This document shows, piece after piece, positions 47,482 to 55,862 of a stretch of DNA of 64,000 nt. Below the pieces are notes generated by a model. That model was not told the origin of the DNA. It saw only the letters and a list, made by a program, of their open reading frames with translations, and did no database searches. The stretch is from positions 1-64,000 of the forward strand of contig NZ_JAPDPI010000005.1 of assembly GCF_026013615.1 (NCBI RefSeq), in the 5' to 3' direction. This stretch comes from Plebeiibacterium marinum (lineage in GTDB: Bacteria > Bacteroidota > Bacteroidia > Bacteroidales > Marinilabiliaceae). Numbering within the stretch: the first letter of the stretch is position 1; every line of letters starts with the position of its first letter. The translations under genes and the position numbers were made by a program.

Positions 47482-48492
47482 ATGGATAAGCAAACACAAG
47501 GGACTGAAATATATCAAAGACTAGTCGATACAATTGGAGTGACAATTGAGAGTGCTAGACAAAAAGCAATTCAAGCTGTTAATAATGAATTGCTAAGTGC
47601 AAATTGGGAGATTGGAAAGTATATCGTAGAATACGAGCAACATGGAAATGAAAAAGCTGAATATGGAAGTGCCTTATTAACTAATTTAGCAAAAGACCTG
47701 AAAGCTAGATTTGGAAAGGGATTTAGCAAGAGTAATATTTACTTAATGCGACAGTTTTACCTCAAGTATCAGATTTTCCAGTCAGTGACTGGAAAATTAA
47801 CATGGACTCATTATGCTGAATTATTGGGAGTTTCCGATGACAATGCAAGAGGATTTTATGAAAAACAAAGCATAAATGAAAACTGGAGTGTACGAGAACT
47901 TAAAAGACAGATTAGTTCATCATTATTTGAAAGATTAGCATTAAGTAAAGACAAAAATGGTGTCTTAAAAATAGCAGAACAAGGTCAATTAATTACAGAA
48001 CCGAAAGACATTGTAAAAGACCCATACGTTTTAGAATTTCTTCAAATTCCGGAAGAACATAGAATGACAGAAAGTAAATTAGAACAAAGGATTATTGATA
48101 ATCTTCAGACTTTTTTACTTGAATTAGGCAAAGGCTTTTCCTTTGTTGGTAGACAATACCGAATAACTTTGGATAATGACCATTATTACGTAGACTTAGT
48201 TTTTTATCATAGAATTTTGAAATGTTTTGTACTTATCGACTTGAAAACAAAACACGTAAAACATCAGGATATTGGTCAGATGAATATGTATCTGAATTAT
48301 TTCAAAGCGGAGGAAAATACAGAAGGAGATAATCCTCCAATTGGTATTGTTTTAGGAGCTGACAAGAACGATATATTAGTGGAATATGCAATTGGAGGGA
48401 TTTCAAATAATATATTTGTTTCAAAGTATCAATTGTATCTGCCTGACAGAAAAGTATTAGAACAAAAAGTAAAAGAATTGATAACAGAATAA
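47482..48492 (+). CDS. DUF1016/YhcG family PDDEXK nuclease
   Basis: 336 residues. The N-terminal winged-helix-like DUF1016 part (about 1-170: LLSANWEIGKYIVEYEQHG, FSKSNIYLMRQFY, WTHYAELL) is followed by a PDDEXK nuclease domain (about 195-330). D238 lies in HYYVDLVFYH, and D253 and K255 lie in LIDLKTK; the usual acidic residue of the ExK pair is Asp here. QMNMYLNYF and PIGIVLGADKN are also family features. Such genes are common in mobile or defence-associated regions, often as stand-alone cargo near restriction systems. Here it neighbours an IS91-family relic, so horizontal gain is likely. The cellular role of this family is not firmly known. Confidence 0.9.
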   Translation: MDKQTQGTEIYQRLVDTIGVTIESARQKAIQAVNNELLSANWEIGKYIVEYEQHGNEKAEYGSALLTNLAKDLKARFGKGFSKSNIYLMRQFYLKYQIFQSVTGKLTWTHYAELLGVSDDNARGFYEKQSINENWSVRELKRQISSSLFERLALSKDKNGVLKIAEQGQLITEPKDIVKDPYVLEFLQIPEEHRMTESKLEQRIIDNLQTFLLELGKGFSFVGRQYRITLDNDHYYVDLVFYHRILKCFVLIDLKTKHVKHQDIGQMNMYLNYFKAEENTEGDNPPIGIVLGADKNDILVEYAIGGISNNIFVSKYQLYLPDRKVLEQKVKELITE

Positions 48493-48762
48493 AGCCCAGC
48501 TGGTAATAACTAAGCGTCCTGCCTGTTTGTAAAACAGAGGCTGGATGCGTTGTTGACGAAAACCGGCCCAAGCGATCTGTATTATGGGGATTGATAAATT
48601 TTAAGAGAGCATTTTTAAGGAATAAAAGACTGCATATTTAAGGAATAGGTTTGTTTCTTATCATATTTTAAGACATGCCTAAATGTATAGAGTCAATTTT
48701 TAGAGACTTCACATTGCTAAATTTTTAAAATAGGATATAGCAAAGCCATTCACCATTAGGTG

Positions 48763-49203
48763 TTATTTTAATTCTATCATGTAATTTGCTCCAAGTGGGA
48801 TAACTATTTTAGGAGGGCCTCTGATGTCTAAACGAGCAACAATGACCAGATCGCCAATTTTGCAACATGGACATTTGTTGTGTTTAAGAGGTTTATGTTG
48901 AGGTATCACAATTTCGTCCAATTGTTGTTTTGCTAGTTCATGGACCTTAAATTTAATGGCAGAGGACAATATTCCATAATGCCTGATTCGGACAAATCGT
49001 TTGGGTAAAATGTGTAATGCAAAACGCCTTATAAACTCAGGGTTGGTTATTATATCGTGTTTTTTGCCACCTTTTCTGTAGTCTTTGGCAGTAAACGTTA
49101 CTTTTCCGTTTTCAATATTCTGGACACCATGGTTTGATATGGCTATTTTATGGGTATACCTCTACCCAAATATTCGATAACTTTGTCTTTCTCCCTTCTC
49201 CGT
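48763..49203 (-). pseudogene. IS91-family transposase remnant
   Basis: Read on the minus strand from 49203: KDKVIEYLGR, then after a frameshift near 49155 the frame continues YTHKIAIS, KDYRKGGKK, EFIRRFALHILPKRFVRIRHYG and a Cys-rich tail with CPCCKIGDL, ending at 48763. This is the C-terminal half of an IS91-type (Y2) transposase: the YLGRYTHK and FVRIRHYG motifs are characteristic. The N-terminal part with the catalytic tyrosines is missing, and two surplus bases break the frame, so it is dead. The 270 bases between it and the nuclease hold only a small CTGTTT/AAACAG hairpin near 48516. Confidence 0.8.
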
Positions 49204-49435
49204 TTAGTGCTAAAGTACATTGAATAGAAGTACAAAAAAAATAACAGTAATTTTACTGTAACTTTTTTCAACTGTAACGTGTTGGTAATTAGCAGTTAGT
49301 GATTTGTGACTGTTTTGCTTTTGATTTTTTTATACCCCCATAATGGCTTAGAATTCCACTTTTTGCCCAAAATGCCTGTTTTCGATTCCACTTTGGGGTA
49401 AAAAAGGCTGTTTTCGATTCCGATTTGGGTTTTTT

Positions 49436-49550
49436 TTGCACTTTTTGCGAATTTTCTTCGCACTTTCTATGCAAATCTTCGCACCGTCTTCGCAAAACCT
49501 ATGCATATGGTATGCACTTTCAATGCATCAGCTATGGGTTTGTTATGGAC
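49436..49550. repeat. 11-bp helically phased TTCGCA/TATGCA array
   Basis: A GC(A) or TATGG core recurs at 49438, 49447, 49460, 49471, 49481, 49492, 49503, 49514, 49525, 49536 and 49547. From 49460 the steps are 11, 10, 11, 11, 11, 11, 11, 11 and 11. Consensus CTWYGCANNNN. The preceding 49340-49430 contains TTTTCGATTCC twice. Not recognisably coding on either strand. Confidence 0.65.
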
Positions 49551-49589
49551 CACGTTCGCCCTTTTACACGGGTGTAACACAGACTCATC

Positions 49590-49624
49590 GCAGGTTCTTT
49601 GCCATAAGGGTGCGAAGAACCTGC
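49590..49624. repeat. strong hairpin GCAGGTTCTT/AAGAACCTGC
   Basis: Perfect 10-bp arms at 49590-49599 and 49615-49624 enclose 15 bases. No T tract follows. The rest of 49625-50041 has nothing recognisable. Confidence 0.55.
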
Positions 49625-50041
49625 ATTAAACCTGTGATAAAAATGTGTGGAATGGCAGACGTGTATCAGAGTTGAGTAGGAGAAGGGTACTTGAATATGC
49701 ATTGAAAATACCCCCAATAGTACAGCGTCATATGCTTGTTATGCCATGGGTGGGTAAAATAAACTGAAATAAATACAGGAACGACTCCCATCCCCAAGCT
49801 TGTTGCATCGTACTTTACCTCAGGGCAAAGAGGAAGAATGTTTACCGTGAAGAGGGATGGTTTGGGTTGAAATACAGAGCAGATAAGATCAATGCCAGGT
49901 AAATTAAAACAGCATCTATGGCTACTTATTTTGGTTATCCGTCTTTATTGTTTATATAAAAATGTATTATTTCAATAAGGTTTTTACTATAATAGCAGTT
50001 ATTATCCTATATTGAATTGTCCTTTTATAGATAAAACTGCA

Positions 50042-50605
50042 ATGAATGAATTTTTAAGACACGTTAATAATATTTCTACTGTATCAAATGAGGTATCCGA
50101 AAATTTACAGAGATGTATTAAAACAAAAACTTATGAAAAGGGAGAACTGATACACACAATTGGACATGTTTGCAGGCATTTGTTTTTTGTAGAATCCGGT
50201 TTGGTTAAGCATTTTTACTATCATAAAGGAAGTCAGTTTGTATTCAGGTTTTTTGAAGAGAAACAGTTTTTTATTGCTACCGACAGTTTTTTCAATAATC
50301 TACCTGCAGACTATTCCACCGTTGCATTGGAGGATACAATCATTCACTATCTTCAGTACGAAGACTTTGAACGTTTGTGTAATCAACATCATTCTTTTGA
50401 GAGCTTTGCCCGTAAGTTTGTTTCGGTTGTAGCGTATACAGCCATTTCTAACCTAAAAGGATTGCTCTATCTGGATGCAACAGCACGATATGAGAAGTTT
50501 TTAAAAGAATACGGACATCTTCAGCAACGAATAAGCCTGGGTGATACGGCAGGATTTCTAGGTATTTCGCAAGTATCATTAAGTCGTATCAGATCGAAAA
50601 AGTAA
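50042..50605 (+). CDS. Crp/Fnr family transcriptional regulator
   Basis: About 187 residues from the ATG at 50042 (MNEFLRHV); the frame is open from a TTG at 50012. An N-terminal cyclic-nucleotide-binding-like beta roll (KGELIHTIGHVCRHLFFVESGLVKHFYY) is followed by the dimerisation helix and a C-terminal helix-turn-helix (GDTAGFLGISQVSLSRIR). No Cys cluster typical of Fnr iron-sulfur sensing is seen, so it belongs with the Bacteroidota Crp-like proteins of unknown effector. It is followed 238 bases later, in the same direction, by an azoreductase gene, which it may control. Confidence 0.88.
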   Translation: MNEFLRHVNNISTVSNEVSENLQRCIKTKTYEKGELIHTIGHVCRHLFFVESGLVKHFYYHKGSQFVFRFFEEKQFFIATDSFFNNLPADYSTVALEDTIIHYLQYEDFERLCNQHHSFESFARKFVSVVAYTAISNLKGLLYLDATARYEKFLKEYGHLQQRISLGDTAGFLGISQVSLSRIRSKK

Positions 50606-50843
50606 CTTTTTAACATATGTAAAAGGAATTGTAATCTGCCAACAATATTTTTGTCATACAATCTTCCAACAATTCGATATCGATTAATCATTAGGTGCAC
50701 TATTATCTGGAGGTAATAAAACTATTATATGTAATGGTTTTAAATGGAGAAGTTATATCCGCATTACGACACAGATAATGATTGGGAAGAGGAGCGTGTT
50801 TAGAGTTGATTATTATTTAAACAAAAAGTTTAATTGAAAGAAT

Positions 50844-51449
50844 ATGAGCAAATTGTTGTACATAAAGGCCAATGCAAAGGCCGAAGGTGAGTCAAGGACT
50901 TTTCAGATTTCAGATAGTTTTATCGAAACATATAAAGCTAATAATCCTGATGATGAAGTGATAGAATTGGATTTATATGATGCCGGATTGCAGTTTTTAC
51001 CAAAAGGTAAGATGAATGAGTTAAGAGAGGCTGTTATGAAAGAAGACAAACAGCATCCTGTTTTAAAATTTGCATATCAATTTGCAGAGGCTGATAAGTA
51101 TGTGATTGCAGAACCAATTTGGAACTTAGGACTTCCTGCTATCTTAAAAGCCTATGTGGATTATGTAGCCATTAGCGGAATTACATTTGCCTATACAGAG
51201 CACGGTCCTGTTGGTTTATTAAAGAATAAAAAGGCTTTGAATATTATTACCAGAGGTGGAGATTATTCGTCAGAGCCAATGGAATCACTTGAAATGGCAG
51301 ATAAATACTTACGTAATATTTTTGGCTTCATGGGTATTACTGATTTTACTACTATCGCAACAGACCGTTTGGATATTATTACAGAGGATACCGCTGCTTT
51401 GTTAAGTGATGCTAAGGAGAAAGCTAAAGAGGAAGCATTAGCCTTTTAG
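50844..51449 (+). CDS. FMN-dependent NADH-azoreductase (AzoR family quinone reductase)
   Basis: Cytoplasmic flavodoxin-fold oxidoreductase, 201 residues, which reduces quinones and azo compounds with NADH through bound FMN. Motifs: KANAKAEGESRTFQIS (phosphate-binding loop after strand 1), AEPIWNLGLPAILKAYVDYVA (FMN-binding loop and helix) and IITRGGDYS. Full family length. It probably relieves quinone or electrophile stress, fitting a regulator gene upstream. The stop codon is only a few bases from the 155-bp MITE-like element. Confidence 0.92.
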   Translation: MSKLLYIKANAKAEGESRTFQISDSFIETYKANNPDDEVIELDLYDAGLQFLPKGKMNELREAVMKEDKQHPVLKFAYQFAEADKYVIAEPIWNLGLPAILKAYVDYVAISGITFAYTEHGPVGLLKNKKALNIITRGGDYSSEPMESLEMADKYLRNIFGFMGITDFTTIATDRLDIITEDTAALLSDAKEKAKEEALAF

Positions 51450-51451
51450 TT

Positions 51452-51606
51452 AGAGTCTGTCCATAAAGTCCGATAACTGCGTTACGCTCATTTTGAAAAC
51501 GGTCATTTACGAAAGTAAACTTCCTTAATATCAAAATTTCGCAAGCCTTGTTCTCGACCTTCCAGAACAAGACTCTTGAAAAACATTGACTTTATGGAAA
51601 GACTCT
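51452..51606. mobile_element. 155-bp MITE-like element with 19-bp terminal inverted repeats
   Basis: Left end AGAGTCTGTCCATAAAGTC (51452-51470) and the complement of the right end (51588-51606) agree at 18 of 19 bases. An internal CTTGTTCT/AGAACAAG hairpin lies near 51548-51572. No open frame. No clear target duplication is visible. It is short, non-coding and terminally inverted, as expected for a miniature element or a terminator-like dispersed repeat. Confidence 0.65.
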
Positions 51607-51676
51607 GATTATTTTACAAAATTGACATTACCCCTGTTATAAGAAACTGCATTTTATGCAGATTTATTTCTACTCT

Positions 51677-51717
51677 ACTTATACCACACTACACTTTTTG
51701 TAAGTGATGGTATAAGT
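51677..51717. repeat. hairpin ACTTATACCA/TGGTATAAGT
   Basis: Perfect 10-bp arms separated by 21 bases, followed by TTTAT. Possible terminator or operator-like dyad in the non-coding stretch between the azoreductase and the 52303 gene. Confidence 0.45.
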
Positions 51718-52010
51718 TTTATCGGGCATGTTATGCCTTTATCCAATCAATATTTATTATTTAATAAGAACAGCTGTTAAAGATGAAAATAGAATTTAAT
51801 ATTAATGCGAATCAAGTTTTGGATTTATTCTATTCAAAAGGCTTTCAGCCATTTAAGAGTATAATATTCAACGTTTGATTGACATTAATTATTAGAATTT
51901 AATCAGCATCAGCCAGTGCATAAAAAAAAGGAAGAGTTGGTGAAATTAATAACATGGGGAGAAGAGGTTGAGTGTCTGAAAAGATGTTGATGTCCTCAAT
52001 AATAGCAATT

Positions 52011-52184
52011 TGTAAGCTGTAAATCAACTCTCCTCCTTAAATAAGGAGGAGTACCTCGACGCAGGAGAGGGGAGGTGGTTTTATACCCTTAGAGTTGGAA
52101 TATATATTAATAGGATCTTGATATTAAAAACCACCTCCCGGCTCGTACCTCGCCGTACTCCTTCTTAAATAAGGAGGAGAGTTT
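52011..52184. repeat. inverted pair of CTCCTCCTT...GGAGGTGGTTT repeats
   Basis: The copy at 52011-52083 and the inverted copy at 52126-52184 are imperfect complements of about 58 bases with a 42-base spacer, so the transcript could form a long hairpin. Both are related to 1395-1470, including the shared AAGCTGTAAAT flank on the left copy. Confidence 0.65.
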
Positions 52185-52302
52185 ATTCTTTTGGTGGACA
52201 ATTAATTACGCTTGAGAGTTTTTTCCCGAACACAAGATAGCTTAGTACTGGAAATCTAAACGATTATGATTTGTAATAAATAACAATTAAAAAGAAATTA
52301 AA

Positions 52303-52977
52303 ATGAGAAAAATATTAACAGTAATACTACTAATAGTAGTAACAACATTCAGTGCAATTAAAGCACAAGCTCCACAAGACGGACCACCTCATGGATCAGC
52401 ACCAATTCCATTGGAAATATTTTTAGGAAGTGATGGATACACATCTCAATTGGTACTTGACAGAAACTTTAAAGGAAGTAACAAACTAGGGTATTTTGCC
52501 TTATCATATCTTAAAGCAAACTATGATAACGATGCTTATTTAAGAGAGTCTATTAACCTGGCTATGTTTAAATACAATTTATATAAGAACTTCAGTATCC
52601 TTTCCGGAGCCATAGTTAATTCTCATTGGGGATTCAGACCGTTTGCAGGAGCTCAGTATGGCTATCATACAAAAGAGTTTATGGGAATGGTAAATACAGG
52701 ATTTCATCTTACTGAAACTAAAAATTTTGAAACCATTGCCATGGCTGAATATCGCCCTGCAATTAAAGGAGCATGGTCATTATACTCTAAAGTTCAGGGA
52801 ATGTACAGTCAAAATACTTTAATAGGTGAGCACGACCGTAGTCATTTATACAGTCGCCTGGGTGTTAGCTATAAAGCATTTTCGTTTGGATGTGGATTAA
52901 ACTACGATTGGTATGGATTTGGACCAATGAAAATTGATGATCATCAATGGGGGATTTTTATAAGTACTATTCTATAA
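52303..52977 (+). CDS. putative outer-membrane beta-barrel protein
   Basis: 224 residues with a signal peptide ending near IKAQA (about 22). The mature part is rich in alternating aromatic and polar strands (SQLVLDRNF, GYFALSYLKANY, FRPFAGAQYGYHT, SRLGVSYKAFSFGCGLNYDWYG) and ends in a hydrophobic strand, as for small outer-membrane barrels. No family is recognised with confidence. It precedes an MFS exporter gene by 47 bases and a small membrane protein gene, so the three may form an envelope transport unit. Confidence 0.65.
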   Translation: MRKILTVILLIVVTTFSAIKAQAPQDGPPHGSAPIPLEIFLGSDGYTSQLVLDRNFKGSNKLGYFALSYLKANYDNDAYLRESINLAMFKYNLYKNFSILSGAIVNSHWGFRPFAGAQYGYHTKEFMGMVNTGFHLTETKNFETIAMAEYRPAIKGAWSLYSKVQGMYSQNTLIGEHDRSHLYSRLGVSYKAFSFGCGLNYDWYGFGPMKIDDHQWGIFISTIL

Positions 52978-53024
52978 GGATTGCACTTTGGTTGGCAGAT
53001 TTAGATTTTGTATTTATTAAAAGG

Positions 53025-54215
53025 ATGGATAATAACTTATTAGAGAAAGGAATAAGGGTGAAAAATACAAAAATGTTAGAGTTAACATTGTTATTGGCTA
53101 GTATGTTAACCATTTTAGCCAATGCTATTATTGCGCCATCTTTACCTTTAATTAGCAATGCATTTAAAGATGTAAAGAATGTTGAAATATTAACTAAGAT
53201 GATGTTAACCTTACCTGCATTAACAATTGCAATTATAGCTCCATTAGCCGGAAAGTTGCTGGATAAAATAGGTAGACTAAAGGTGCTGAATATTTCACTA
53301 CTGATATATTTACTGGCCGGAACTTCGGGTTATTGGTTAGGTGGATTGTATGCTATATTAGCCGGTCGTATTGTGTTTGGATTAGGTGTTGCAGGGATAA
53401 TGACGGTTTCTACTACTTTAATCGGAGACTATTTTACCGGATCAAAACGAGAACATTTTATGGGCTTGCAAGGTGCATTTGTGGCCCTGGGTGGATTAGT
53501 CTTTATAACATCTGCAGGTGTATTGACTGATATTAACTGGCGTTTGACATTCTTAGTATATGGCTTTTCTGCCTTGATACTAATATTGTCACCATTTACT
53601 TTGCATGAGCCCAATATTAGCAGAGAAAAAAGTGCATCAGCGTCACATGAATCATTAAAAGTTTCACCATATGTTTGGCTTGCATTATTGAGCGCATTTA
53701 TTACTACCGTTAGTTTTTATCTGATACCAGTGCAATTACCTTTCTTTTTACAAAAGTTAGAAGGAATCAATGGTAATAAAGTAGGATTAGCAGTAGGCTG
53801 TTTACCATTTGCTCAGGCTATTGCCTCTTTTTTCTACAAAAGAGTTAAAATGAAACTGAATTACATAGCCATTTATATTTTAGGATTTATTCCTATGGCC
53901 ATTGGTTTTTCGGTTATTGGTTTTAGCGAAACCTACTGGCAGGTTATTACAGGTGTTTTAATCAGTGGATTAGGATTAGGTTTACTTATTCCAAACGGAA
54001 ACCTATGGGTAATGAGCTTAGTTCCCGTACATGTAAGGGGAAAATACATTGGTTTATTAACTACAGCCACCTTTTTAGGTATGTTTTTTTCGCCAATTAT
54101 TATTCAACCGGTGCAACAATGGGTAGGACTTAACTATAGCTTTATTGTGGTTGGTGTTAGTCTGGCTATTGTGTCATTGATATACTTCGTTATTAAAACA
54201 AGAGTGCATGCATAG
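53025..54215 (+). CDS. MFS drug/metabolite exporter (DHA1-like)
   Basis: About 396 residues and 12 predicted helices. The frame is open from 52947, overlapping the previous gene, but the ATG at 53025 (MDNNLLEKG), preceded by AAAAGG, is the better start; 53073 is also possible. Motif GKLLDKIGRLKVLN lies in the helix 2-3 loop, AGRIVFGLGVAGIMTVSTTLIGDYF in helices 4-5 and GLQGAFVALGGLVFITSAGVL afterwards, all typical of drug:H+ antiporter-1 type proteins. It is unlike the two sugar porters in this window. Substrate unknown. Confidence 0.85.
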   Translation: MDNNLLEKGIRVKNTKMLELTLLLASMLTILANAIIAPSLPLISNAFKDVKNVEILTKMMLTLPALTIAIIAPLAGKLLDKIGRLKVLNISLLIYLLAGTSGYWLGGLYAILAGRIVFGLGVAGIMTVSTTLIGDYFTGSKREHFMGLQGAFVALGGLVFITSAGVLTDINWRLTFLVYGFSALILILSPFTLHEPNISREKSASASHESLKVSPYVWLALLSAFITTVSFYLIPVQLPFFLQKLEGINGNKVGLAVGCLPFAQAIASFFYKRVKMKLNYIAIYILGFIPMAIGFSVIGFSETYWQVITGVLISGLGLGLLIPNGNLWVMSLVPVHVRGKYIGLLTTATFLGMFFSPIIIQPVQQWVGLNYSFIVVGVSLAIVSLIYFVIKTRVHA

Positions 54216-54280
54216 ATTAAACAGGGGACATTAATTCCCCTTTACATTAATCAATTAACTGTAAAATAAAACGATAGTTT

Positions 54281-54511
54281 ATGAAGAATTTTCTAAAACA
54301 AGGAATTATAGGTGCTTTTATGGGATTTGTGATGAGTTTTATAATGAACTATTTTACAACTCCGGTACCAGATACTTTAATGGATCATGCCATTGGGCAT
54401 GGAATAACAGGAACTATAAGTGGTTTTATGGGAGGATTTATGGGCATAATGGGGTACTATGCTCAACAGAAAAAGAATAAGAAAATAAAGTGTAAAACCA
54501 CTAATGATTAG
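54281..54511 (+). CDS. small membrane protein
   Basis: 76 residues with two hydrophobic helices (IIGAFMGFVMSFIMNYF and ITGTISGFMGGFMGIMGYY), glycine- and methionine-rich, with a lysine-rich C-terminal tail. It follows the MFS gene by 65 bases and ends before a terminator. No family recognised; it may be an accessory of the exporter. Confidence 0.6.
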   Translation: MKNFLKQGIIGAFMGFVMSFIMNYFTTPVPDTLMDHAIGHGITGTISGFMGGFMGIMGYYAQQKKNKKIKCKTTND

Positions 54512-54582
54512 TCAAAAAATATAAATATTCCTGGTTGTGGTATTATATAAATCAATAAATAGGATGCATTGAATTTTCATAA

Positions 54583-54611
54583 AAAGGGTGTCTCAATTTT
54601 ATACACCCTTT
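54583..54611. terminator. bidirectional terminator between convergent genes
   Basis: AAAGGGTGT pairs with ACACCCTTT around about 11 AT-rich bases, between the 54281 gene and the minus-strand AraC gene. Confidence 0.75.
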
Positions 54612-54624
54612 ATATTTCTATAAA

Positions 54625-55521
54625 CTAATTCATATTTCGGTACTCACTGGGCGACATGCCAACACTTTTCTTAAACATACGGGTAAAATGCTGAGGATGT
54701 TTAAATCCTAATTCATAGGCTATTTCACTAATTGATTTTTCGGTATCAAAAATCTTTTCTTTAGCAACTTCAATCATTTTTAATTGAATATGTTCTTGTG
54801 CAGATTTACCGGTTTCTTTTTTTAAAAGATCGCCCAGATAGTTAGATGAAATAAATAGTTTTTCAGCACAATACTTAACTGATGGTAAACCGGATATAAG
54901 AGGCTGCTCTGATGCAAAATAATCTTTAAGTACATTCTCAAAACGAACCAGGATATCTTTATTTAAATGGTTTCGTGTAACAAACTGACGTTCATAATAT
55001 CGTTTTGAATAATTTAAAAACAATTCAAGGTAGGATACAATTAACGTTTTGCTGTGGGTATCTATTGCGTGTTCCAATTCATATTTGATATTATTAAAAC
55101 ATTCATTTATAACACTTCTTTCCCGGGTTGATAAATGTAGCGCTTCATTAACTTCGTAAGAAAAGAATGTATATTCATCAATATGTTTACCCAGAGATGT
55201 ACCTCTTATTAAGTCAGGATGAAAGATAATGGCATTACCTGCAGCTTGTCTTTTTTCACCATTACTATCAATTCCATAAACCTGCCCTGGTGAAATAAAT
55301 ATAAGTGTACCTTCTTCGTAATCGTAATTATTAATACCGTATGTAATATTTCCGCATTTAATATCTTTTAGAAATATAGCATATAAGTTAATCTGTGTTT
55401 TTTTGAATGCAAAAGGTTTCATTTTTGCGAAATCGATAACGCTAACTAATGGATGGAGTGTTTCCTGTCCAGCCATATTATTATATTCCGTTACACTGTT
55501 TATTTTAATAATATCACTCAT
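54625..55521 (-). CDS. AraC family transcriptional regulator
   Basis: 298 residues from the ATG at 55521 (MSDIIKIN); the frame is open from 55542. The N-terminal cupin-like sensing domain (LYAIFLKDIKCGNITYG, GTLIFISPGQVYGI) is followed by a linker and a C-terminal double helix-turn-helix (about 205-298: VKYCAEKLFISSNYLGDLLKKETGKS and SISEIAYELGFKHPQHFTRMFKKSVGMSPSEYRN). It is divergent from the sugar porter at 55863 with 341 bases between, where repeated GTGTAWCAAAT sites sit. A role as activator of the fructan-type locus is inferred from this arrangement. Confidence 0.9.
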   Translation of the reverse strand: MSDIIKINSVTEYNNMAGQETLHPLVSVIDFAKMKPFAFKKTQINLYAIFLKDIKCGNITYGINNYDYEEGTLIFISPGQVYGIDSNGEKRQAAGNAIIFHPDLIRGTSLGKHIDEYTFFSYEVNEALHLSTRERSVINECFNNIKYELEHAIDTHSKTLIVSYLELFLNYSKRYYERQFVTRNHLNKDILVRFENVLKDYFASEQPLISGLPSVKYCAEKLFISSNYLGDLLKKETGKSAQEHIQLKMIEVAKEKIFDTEKSISEIAYELGFKHPQHFTRMFKKSVGMSPSEYRNMN

Positions 55522-55676
55522 GACTGATCGTTTAATCTGCAATACAAATTTACGTAACTAATTGCTATGTTTTTACATTCCTAACTCAGATTCCGTAATT
55601 AAGGTAAGTAATCAAGTAATATGGGTAACCAAAGCGGTTATACTAGTCAAAATCTATATGGTTTGTCTAATTAATT

Positions 55677-55754
55677 GTGTAACAATAGTGTATCAAATTT
55701 GATATTTGTGTAACAAATGTGATAGTTTTTAGTCCGGTGTATCAAATGTAATAG
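55677..55754. promoter_or_regulatory. four direct repeats GTGTAWCAAAT..., likely operator sites
   Basis: Sites start at 55677, 55688, 55708 and 55737. The fullest forms are GTGTATCAAATTTGATA, GTGTAACAAATGTGATA and GTGTATCAAATGTAATA; the first is partial. The spacing is 11, 20 and 29 bases. They lie just upstream of a candidate promoter and between the AraC gene and the sugar porter. Confidence 0.55.
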
Positions 55755-55767
55755 TTATTGAAACCTG

Positions 55768-55803
55768 TTTGTTAATGATTCTGTTGATCCTTCCATAAAT
55801 TTG
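55768..55803 (+). promoter_or_regulatory. possible promoter of the sugar porter operon
   Basis: TAAATTTG at 55796-55803 fits the Bacteroidota -7 element TAnnTTTG, with TTTG at 55768-55771. The spacer (24 bases) is slightly long, as expected for an activator-dependent promoter. Confidence 0.4.
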
Positions 55804-55862
55804 ATAATGTAAATGTTTCGATTGCAATTGAAGCAGAATATAACGTTACAAATTTATCAAAA

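Noticed and set aside
48763-48969. minus-strand 68-codon frame as an independent zinc-binding protein
   Set aside because: The frame continues upstream past its Met into IS91 transposase motifs, so it is only the C-terminal piece of the transposase relic.
49289-49495. minus-strand 68-codon frame
   Set aside because: Its apparent lysine-rich peptide repeats simply reflect the periodic DNA at 49340-49500; no start signal or homologue recognised.
51783-51878. 31-codon frame MKIEFNINANQ... downstream of the MITE-like element
   Set aside because: Too short and without a recognisable family; could be a gene remnant but cannot be supported.
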